This document shows, in pieces, positions 1 through 5,386 of a stretch of DNA of 12,391 nucleotides (the stretch's first letter is position 1; each line of letters opens with the position of its first letter). The position numbers were made by a program, and so were the translations under genes. The notes under the pieces are model-generated. The model was not told the origin of the DNA. It was given only the letters and a program-made list of their open reading frames with translations, and made no database searches. This DNA comes from Clostridia bacterium (GTDB lineage: Bacteria; Bacillota_A; Clostridia; UMGS1883). The stretch is taken from the NCBI GenBank assembly GCA_017467965.1, contig JAFUJZ010000017.1, positions 1-12,391 on the forward strand, given 5' to 3'.

Positions 1-2505
1 GATTGTTCTTGTCTTCATGATGTGACCATCATAATGAGGAATGGGGAACTCTTCAGCACTTGTATATGTTGTTGTGTAAGTTTCATCTACAGAACCTGTT
101 GCAACAAATGTAACAGTTGTAAACTGGTCTGCCTGGTCGGGAGCATAAACCTTCACGTTGGAAAGTGTACCAACACCGCCTTCGCCGTTAGAGGAGAAGA
201 AGATAGAGTTAATCATATCACTACCGCTTCTGAAGCCGTAGCCTTCACATGTAAATACAACTTCCTTAGTTACTGTATCGTAAACTACAAGGTCGTATGT
301 ATCTGTGTCAACGTTACCATGTACTAAGAAACGGTATGTCTTGTTTGTTTCAAATACGATATCTGTCTGAGCTGCAGGCTGTGCACGGAAGTAGCCGTTG
401 CCTGCGTTGTCCCAACCAAGACCAATCTGACCGGAGCCCCACTGAGCACCGTTAGCGGATGCATAAATCCAAAGGTTGTCAAGGTTAGAAGCGTTGAAGT
501 CAAATTCAAGGTAGAAGTCGCCTGTTACGTCAACAGGGAAGTATGTCGTTGCGTTATCTGTGCTTGCGTTACCTGTTATATCTTCAAGCTCAAATGTCAT
601 GGGAAGAACAGTAACTTCAACTGTACCGCTTACTGCTGTACCGTCAATTGTAACTGTACCGTTAACTGTGTGTGTACCTGCACTAAGACCTGTATAGCCT
701 GTGAATGTAGCACCACTTACTTCTGTTGTGGAACCTGCACCTGTAACAGCTGTAACTGTTGTGGGCATAACAGGGTCATTACCTGCAATTACTGTGATAG
801 GATCAGCAGTAAACTTAACATAAGCGTCAGTTGTGTATGTAAGTGTAACTACATCTGTGTTACCTACAACTGTGTAGCTTGCGGGGTTTGTGCTGTCAAA
901 AGAGTAGGGGTTGCCGTTGTATGTGATTGTGGAAGGTGCATAATCAGCGATTGTGATAACGTCGCCTACAACACCTGTCACTGTAACAGCAGTCTGAAGT
1001 TCAGTAGAAGTGTTGGAAGAGTCAACAAACTTGATTGTTGTGTTAGCAATCTTACTTGAGTCAACTTCTACTTCGTAAAGACCAAAGTTAGAAAGTGTAG
1101 CACCAGTCCAACGGAATGCGCTCTGAAGATATGCATAACCGTCTGTGTTTGTAAATACAAAATTGTTTGTACCTGCAGCATCAGATGCACCTAATGTACC
1201 TGTATATACGCTATTATTTGTTGTACCAACAAGTACGGGTGCACCTGTTGTGTTTTCATCGCTCTTTACAGCATTCTGCAAAGATGTAATGTGCCAGCCA
1301 TTAGCACTTGTTGTATTGTATGTGTACAAGTATGTCTTGCCGCTTTCAATAGCCCAGCTCTGGTTAAGAGAAGCATTGTTGCCGCCACCTGCATTGCCTA
1401 AAGTTACAGCATTGCCACTAACGGAAGCACCTAACTGATTGCCGTCGCCGCCAAACCAGCCTGCTGTACCATACTCAAAGTTGTAGTTAGGAATAAGGTT
1501 TGCACTCTTTACAACATAAGGTGTGTTGTCAATTACGATTTCATCATTAACTGCATAGCTACCCTTGTTTTCAAGAGCTGTCATTTCGATTGTTGTGCTG
1601 TCTGTAAGTGTCTGTGCTGCAGCATAGTAAAGTGTGTTTTCACCATTTACGCTGTAGTAGTATTCATCAAAAGAAGCACTGTCTGTTAAAGATGTATCAA
1701 TTGTCTTGGATACTGTCTTAACTGTTGCACCGCCTGCTGTGTATGTAGCAACAATTTCCTTACTTGTTTCGGGCATTTCGTAAGTAATCTTCAAGCCCTG
1801 CATACCTGCAGCTGCCCACTGAGCGTTCCATTCAGGCATTTCAGACTGAATAGAGCCGAAACCGTTGATGGAAGTTACAGTATCTGTGTTAAGAAGTGTT
1901 GTGCCGCGATAGTATTCAACTGTCCAGTTAGATGCACCCTGTGTAGCCACGATAGAGAATTCTTCACCACGGATAGGAAGTGTACCACCGGAAGAGATGA
2001 ATGTAGACTGTGTGTTAAGACCTACACTTGCTGTACCGCCACTTGTGTTCTTATCGCCGTAGAATCTTGCAAAGCGAGTACCGTCAATATCTCTAAAGTA
2101 CCATGTCTGGTAACAGTCAGATGCCTCCTGAATAGCATATCTGAAAGAGATAGTAATCTTGTTAGCACCTGCAGATGCACTTGCACCGCCGTATGTAGCA
2201 GTCTTAGTATCTGTACCCTTACCGCTACCTCTTTCGCTTGTTCTGAAGAACATAAGTGCTGTGGGACCGTTAGAACCCCAAGTACCGGTGTTATTACCCC
2301 AGTTGTTACTGAAAACAGCACCCCAGTCACCGGACCAGTTACCTTCACTAAGTGCAATATCGCCTGTGGAAGAAGTTCTGTCAAGGGTTGTAGCATCGAA
2401 CAAAACAACTTCTTCAGCTGCACTTGCTGTCAAATTAAACGCCGGAACAATAGAAAGGACCATTGCGAGGGAAATCACAATGGCCATAAAACGTTTAAGT
2501 TTCAT
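1..2505 (-). CDS. Large secreted modular protein, carbohydrate-binding/surface type (partial, C-terminus beyond window)
   Basis: The frame is open for exactly 835 codons from ATG at 2505 to the window edge, so the C-terminus is missing. The start follows GGAGG (2515-2519) by 9 nt. Residues 1-29 form a signal peptide: basic MKLKR, a hydrophobic core, then a TASA|AEE-like cleavage site. The mature chain is rich in Thr, Gly, Ser, Asn and aromatics with almost no Cys. Tentative modules: 33-245, a beta-rich WG/NNWG region; 246-330, MucBP-like; 335-480, opening NLIPNYNFEYGTAGWF, which resembles the start of CBM4/9-type carbohydrate-binding modules; 487-635, Ig-like/MucBP-like beta domains; 636-790, a concanavalin/LamG-like beta sandwich; then a further MucBP-like unit. 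No catalytic motif, LPXTG or SLH repeat is visible before the edge. Codons are strongly biased (ACA, GCA, GGT, GTT, C-ending AAC/TAC/GAC), consistent with high expression. Export is well supported; glycan binding is inferred from module resemblance only. Confidence 0.
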   Translation of the reverse strand, partial: MKLKRFMAIVISLAMVLSIVPAFNLTASAAEEVVLFDATTLDRTSSTGDIALSEGNWSGDWGAVFSNNWGNNTGTWGSNGPTALMFFRTSERGSGKGTDTKTATYGGASASAGANKITISFRYAIQEASDCYQTWYFRDIDGTRFARFYGDKNTSGGTASVGLNTQSTFISSGGTLPIRGEEFSIVATQGASNWTVEYYRGTTLLNTDTVTSINGFGSIQSEMPEWNAQWAAAGMQGLKITYEMPETSKEIVATYTAGGATVKTVSKTIDTSLTDSASFDEYYYSVNGENTLYYAAAQTLTDSTTIEMTALENKGSYAVNDEIVIDNTPYVVKSANLIPNYNFEYGTAGWFGGDGNQLGASVSGNAVTLGNAGGGNNASLNQSWAIESGKTYLYTYNTTSANGWHITSLQNAVKSDENTTGAPVLVGTTNNSVYTGTLGASDAAGTNNFVFTNTDGYAYLQSAFRWTGATLSNFGLYEVEVDSSKIANTTIKFVDSSNTSTELQTAVTVTGVVGDVITIADYAPSTITYNGNPYSFDSTNPASYTVVGNTDVVTLTYTTDAYVKFTADPITVIAGNDPVMPTTVTAVTGAGSTTEVSGATFTGYTGLSAGTHTVNGTVTIDGTAVSGTVEVTVLPMTFELEDITGNASTDNATTYFPVDVTGDFYLEFDFNASNLDNLWIYASANGAQWGSGQIGLGWDNAGNGYFRAQPAAQTDIVFETNKTYRFLVHGNVDTDTYDLVVYDTVTKEVVFTCEGYGFRSGSDMINSIFFSSNGEGGVGTLSNVKVYAPDQADQFTTVTFVATGSVDETYTTTYTSAEEFPIPHYDGHIMKTRTI

Positions 2506-2832
2506 TTTTAATTTCCTCCAATAAATTATTTTCTATTATATACAGCTTAAAACACCTTTGCCTGTTACCACGCAGACAAAAGTACCCGTCATTTTTATGG
2601 TTACCACTCCACTCAAATGACCTATATACAATAGAATCACTATTAAATTATTTGTCTTTCGACATAAGATGCTTCCGCACCTCTGAAAACGTGAAAACCG
2701 CTTCTACCACTGTCGACCTCAGCAGTATATAATGAAACTGCATTTCCACAAATTAAAGTTTTATTTTAGGCATTTTCCGGAAGACTCTTCCTAAAAAAGA
2801 GTGCAAAAACCCCCAGTATTAGCCTATTATAC
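2506..2832 (-). ncRNA. Long structured 5' leader of the secreted-protein gene (unassigned)
   Basis: About 330 nt lie between the predicted transcription start (near 2832) and the ATG at 2505, with no credible ORF. Read on the minus strand, several hairpins can be drawn. TTTTAGG at 2790-2796 can pair with CCTAAAA at 2764-2770, alternatively GGAAG/CTTCC at 2779-2791. GCAGT/ACTGC pair at 2722-2741. AGGTGC-GGAA-GCATCT (2667-2682) and TGTC-GAAA-GACA (2653-2664) are both capped by GNRA tetraloops. The 3' third is a separate junction element described in its own entry. I matched it to no riboswitch class that I can recall (c-di-GMP, c-di-AMP, TPP, cobalamin, lysine, glycine, T-box, ZTP). It could be a riboswitch, a protein-binding leader or an mRNA stabiliser. 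There is no clear internal terminator, so any control probably acts on translation or stability. Confidence 0.5.
2531..2636 (-). ncRNA. Three-way-junction RNA element next to the ribosome site
   Basis: On the minus strand, bases 2622-2636 (TTCTATTGTATATAG) pair with 2531-2545 (CTGTATATAATAGAA) over 15 positions, including two G-U wobbles. This stem encloses two further stems. One is GTCATTT/AAATGAC (2615-2621 with 2588-2594), flush against the closing stem. The other is TTTGTCTG/CAGGCAAA (2573-2580 with 2557-2564, one G-U). Both enclosed hairpins carry GTGGTAAC in their distal parts (2600-2607 and 2564-2571). Joining segments are GGGTACT (2581-2587) and GGTGTTTTAAG (2546-2556). The element ends 11 nt before the GGAGG of the downstream gene, a position from which folding could influence ribosome access. 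Pairing is read by eye; the function is unknown. Confidence 0.5.
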
Positions 2833-2838
2833 AGAGTT

Positions 2839-2867
2839 ATAATATCACTCAATACAGGAAATGTCAA
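2839..2867 (-). promoter_or_regulatory. Strong sigma-A promoter for the secreted-protein gene
   Basis: On the minus strand, a perfect -35 TTGACA (2862-2867), a 17-nt spacer and -10 TATTAT (2839-2844) predict a start near 2832. The stretch upstream is AT-rich, like an UP element, and lies just past the terminator of the preceding gene. This arrangement suggests that the secreted-protein gene is transcribed alone and strongly. Confidence 0.8.
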
Positions 2868-2904
2868 TATTTTTTTACATAAAAAATGTTTATAACATTT
2901 ATAC

Positions 2905-2930
2905 AAAAAAAGAGGCGGAGAATCCGCCTC
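2905..2930 (-). terminator. Rho-independent terminator after the TPR gene
   Basis: The minus-strand RNA reads GAGGCGGA-TTC-TCCGCCTC (2912-2930), a perfect 8-bp GC-rich stem with a 3-nt loop, followed by seven U (2905-2911). It lies 8 nt beyond the TPR gene stop codon. It separates that operon from the promoter at 2839-2867. Confidence 0.9.
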
Positions 2931-2938
2931 AAATTATT

Positions 2939-3781
2939 TTATTCAGCTGTAATTTCTTCCAGTTTTGCTTTAACTGTTTTCCTACTGACTGTCGATAATG
3001 CCGAAAATCTTTGACGAAGTGAGCGGTTGAACATTTCCTCTGCTTCATCCTTTTTGCCTGCTTTTAAAAGTGCCAGTCCGTAATAATAGAACGGTGCAGG
3101 AGCACTTGAGCCGCAGTCCATTAGCTCCGAGAAAACCTCCAGTGCACGGTCATTATCACCGATGCAGTAATATGCTTCGCCCAGATTTGCCATAATGGTT
3201 TTTTCGTAGGTAAATTTTTCGTTTGTTTTTTCGCAGAAATCAAGAGCTTTTTTATAGTCTCCCTTGTGTTTTGCCTGTATAAGCATAAGTGCACCCAAGC
3301 TACCTGCCACGGTAATACTTTCACCACGTTCCCATACACTTTCCAAAAGCGCTACCGCATCATCAATCTGTCCCTTTTTCCACAAAAGGAGTGCACGGTT
3401 AGTGTCAAGGCTGTCCTTTTGTCTGTCTGAGAGTTTTCTTTTCGCTACGCGGTCAAAAACCTCTTCGCAAATTGCCTTGTCGCCTTCTTTGAGGAAAATA
3501 TATCCGCAAAAAATTTCCATATCAGGCGAAAGCCTTTTTGTTTTGTATGCTTTTTTATATTTAACAAGTGCATCCTTGTACTTGCCTTTTTTGTAGGCTG
3601 AGTTGCCCGAAAACATATACAGCATGGGCAGATTAAGAAAAAGACTTATTACGATTGCAAGGACAATCGATATCACTTGATAAAAGTTGCCGCCTAAAAG
3701 CTCATGTGCGGGGAGATTGGGCGCAAGATAGCCCAGCCCCATTACAAGAATTATTGCAACCAATACAGATATGATTAACAT
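2939..3781 (-). CDS. Membrane-anchored tetratricopeptide-repeat protein
   Basis: 280 residues. Two hydrophobic segments (about 2-20 and 33-56) form an N-terminal hairpin anchor. The rest is soluble and helical, and reads as degenerate TPR units: about 57-90 (GNSAYKKGKYKDALVKYKKA), 125-155 (ALLLWKKGQIDDAVALLE), 159-190, 194-227 (NLGEAYYCIGDNDRALEVF) and 231-260 (YYYGLALLKAGKKDEAEEMF). TPR arrays are protein-protein scaffolds, and no enzymatic motif is visible. With both membrane segments at the N-terminus and a short loop between them, the TPR part is probably cytoplasmic. The start is fixed by AGGAGG (3788-3793), 6 nt upstream of the ATG. The gene follows two secreted-protein paralogues by 80 bp containing a hairpin, so it may be their distal operon member through read-through. 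A partner cannot be named from sequence. Confidence 0.85.
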   Translation of the reverse strand: MLIISVLVAIILVMGLGYLAPNLPAHELLGGNFYQVISIVLAIVISLFLNLPMLYMFSGNSAYKKGKYKDALVKYKKAYKTKRLSPDMEIFCGYIFLKEGDKAICEEVFDRVAKRKLSDRQKDSLDTNRALLLWKKGQIDDAVALLESVWERGESITVAGSLGALMLIQAKHKGDYKKALDFCEKTNEKFTYEKTIMANLGEAYYCIGDNDRALEVFSELMDCGSSAPAPFYYYGLALLKAGKKDEAEEMFNRSLRQRFSALSTVSRKTVKAKLEEITAE

Positions 3782-3808
3782 ATTCTTCCTCCTGTTTGTA
3801 TAAGTGTG

Positions 3809-3838
3809 AAAACCGGTCGGGATATCCCAACCGGTTTT
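3809..3838 (-). terminator. Perfect long hairpin between the second paralogue and the TPR gene (attenuator/terminator)
   Basis: Bases 3809-3838 form an almost perfect palindrome: AAAACCGGT on one arm, ACCGGTTTT on the other, with a GGGATATCCC core. The minus-strand RNA can pair nearly its full length. It lies 23 nt after the stop codon of the upstream gene and 15 nt before the AGGAGG of the TPR gene. The U tail is only four bases and is itself part of the stem, so termination is probably partial. It may lower TPR expression or protect the upstream mRNA from 3' decay. A small GGCTT/AAGCC hairpin (3842-3854) precedes it. Confidence 0.55.
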
Positions 3839-3861
3839 ACAGGCTTTTCAAGCCATGTAAT

Positions 3862-5373
3862 TTACTGAATAGTCATATTGCTGAGCGCACCGATAACATC
3901 TTCACCGGGTTCACCACCGAAAAGTGTGCCGCCAAATATTGTCACAAGGCTGTCGCCGTCACGGTATTCGTAATAGTCGTAAACGCCCTGTTCATCGTCG
4001 GGGTCTTCGGCATAAATTGTTGCGTGCACAATTGCCTTGCCTTCGATTTCTAGTATTTCAACACCTTCGTATCTTACTTCGCCGTCAGTATTGAGCACTG
4101 TTGTAAAAAGAGTTGCCCATTCTTCGGCTTCTGCCTGAGAATACAAGGTTGAAAAATGACGTACTGCATAATTTTTTGTTGCCGCAATGGGAGCATATTC
4201 TTCCAGATAAGCTCTGTATTCTTCCTGATAGATAGACTGTTCCTCACGGTAAATTTCGTTTTCTTCCTGCCAGATAAGATATTCGTCATAGCCGGGGACT
4301 TGTGAAAGGTCAGCGTTTTCCATACTTATCTGGAGCTGTTCGGAAAGTGCCTCCTCCGAGTCAAGTCCCAAAAGCTCAAGGATTGCTTCGTCCTCTAATT
4401 CTGCCAAATCCTCGGGGATTTCGACGCCCATATCGATAAACACCTGTTCAAGGAGAACTCTTTCAAGTTCTTCCTGCATAATTTGCCAGTCGATGTCGGG
4501 GAACTGAGGTCTCTCCGGTCCTACAGGTGCTTCGGGATATTCCTGGTTCATGTTGGAGATGTCGTATTCTTCGCCTTCGTAGGGATCAAGCTCCTGTACG
4601 ATGTACAAAATGCCTGTTGTTGCACTGCCATCGGCAAAGCACTGATAGTCGGATACTTTTTCCCAATTGTATGTATGCTGTGCATCAAATGCGTCCAAGG
4701 AACGGTAAGCAAAGCTTTCCTCGTCATCTGTGTCCTCGGGCAAATAGTCAACGGGCACTTCAAACATAATCATGGAGCTTTGCGCGCTAATTTCTGCAAA
4801 AACAGCATTTTCATCAACTGTGGTTTCGTCCTCTTGGGGTTCTTCTGTTACAGGTTTTTCATCTGTTGTGTTTTCAACAGGCTCTGCTGTATCCTCTGCA
4901 TTATCCGGAACAGACTCTTCCTCTTGGGGCGGAAGCGGTGCAACAAATGTGTCTACCTCGCCTGCAATGACAACTCGCTGGTATTCATCGTTCCAGCTTA
5001 CGGTAAGGCCCAATTCCTCCGCAATAAATCTAAGCGGCACCATTGTACGGCTGTTTATAATCTTTGGTGCTGTAAGAAGCGCCTTTTCGCCCGAGGATGT
5101 TTTTGCAACGGTACTGCCTATAACAAGCTCAATATAAAAGCTGTCCTTTTTAAGGGTAACTGTATCGGTCGGGTCGTCCCAGAGGATTTCGAGACCAAGC
5201 TTTTCCGCAATGGGGCGGATAGGCACAAGTGTTGTGCCGTTTTCGATAACAGGCTCCTGATCGGGGAACTCCAAAAATGAGCTGTTCATTATAACATTGA
5301 TAGCTCCTACGCTTTGCCCTACAGACACAAATGCCATAACCAAAACTAAAATTAACGCCAATTTCTTTTTCAT
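3862..5373 (-). CDS. Secreted copper-amine-oxidase-like N-domain protein, paralogue B
   Basis: 503 residues. A signal peptide (1-24, MKKKLALILVLVMAFVSVGQSVGA) is followed by two copper-amine-oxidase N-terminal-like units (PF07833 type). The unit signatures are NGTTLVPIRPIAEKLGLEI (45-63) and SRTMVPLRFIAEELGLTVSW (108-127). This domain is common in exported clostridial proteins as a wall- or envelope-associated module and does not imply amine oxidase activity. Residues 144-195 are an acidic Pro/Thr/Glu linker. About 198-280 is a beta-like segment ending GEEYDISNMNQEYPE. About 290-395 is acidic and helical with aromatic residues at heptad positions. About 401-503 is a beta-rich C-domain (NYAVRH ... 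GGTLFGGEPGED). No catalytic set is seen. GAGGTG (5381-5386), directly after the upstream stop codon, serves as ribosome site, so translation is probably coupled to paralogue A 13 nt upstream. Function unknown. Confidence 0.85.
   Translation of the reverse strand: MKKKLALILVLVMAFVSVGQSVGAINVIMNSSFLEFPDQEPVIENGTTLVPIRPIAEKLGLEILWDDPTDTVTLKKDSFYIELVIGSTVAKTSSGEKALLTAPKIINSRTMVPLRFIAEELGLTVSWNDEYQRVVIAGEVDTFVAPLPPQEEESVPDNAEDTAEPVENTTDEKPVTEEPQEDETTVDENAVFAEISAQSSMIMFEVPVDYLPEDTDDEESFAYRSLDAFDAQHTYNWEKVSDYQCFADGSATTGILYIVQELDPYEGEEYDISNMNQEYPEAPVGPERPQFPDIDWQIMQEELERVLLEQVFIDMGVEIPEDLAELEDEAILELLGLDSEEALSEQLQISMENADLSQVPGYDEYLIWQEENEIYREEQSIYQEEYRAYLEEYAPIAATKNYAVRHFSTLYSQAEAEEWATLFTTVLNTDGEVRYEGVEILEIEGKAIVHATIYAEDPDDEQGVYDYYEYRDGDSLVTIFGGTLFGGEPGEDVIGALSNMTIQ
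4948..5373 (-). repeat. Direct duplication, copy 2 (5' third of paralogue B)
   Basis: The first 142 codons of paralogue B match those of paralogue A (6539-6964) at about 91% of bases by eye (about 37 mismatches in about 410 aligned bases). Only six residues differ: 34, 68, 89, 98, 108 and 124. Similarity falls abruptly after codon 142, where the acidic linker begins. Confidence 0.85.
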
Positions 5374-5386
5374 TTTCCTGCACCTC

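Noticed and set aside
22..1438. Several plus-strand ORFs, including Cys-rich ones at 22-327 and 670-1059
   Set aside because: They lie opposite an 835-codon minus-strand frame with signal peptide, ribosome site and promoter. The Cys richness arises from reading the complements of its abundant ACA/GCA/AAC codons.
2564..2607. GTGGTAAC motifs, reminiscent of the T-box GTGGTACC antiterminator sequence
   Set aside because: No specifier loop or terminator is present, and the downstream gene is not a tRNA synthetase or amino-acid gene.
2675..2684. AGAGGTGCGG on the minus strand, similar to the start of the lysine riboswitch
   Set aside because: The other conserved lysine-riboswitch blocks are absent, the local sequence forms a simple GGAA-capped hairpin, and the downstream gene is unrelated to lysine.
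4483..5280. Long plus-strand ORF (265 codons)
   Set aside because: It is antisense to paralogue B. Its composition is Cys/Lys/Phe-rich without domain character, and it has no ribosome site.
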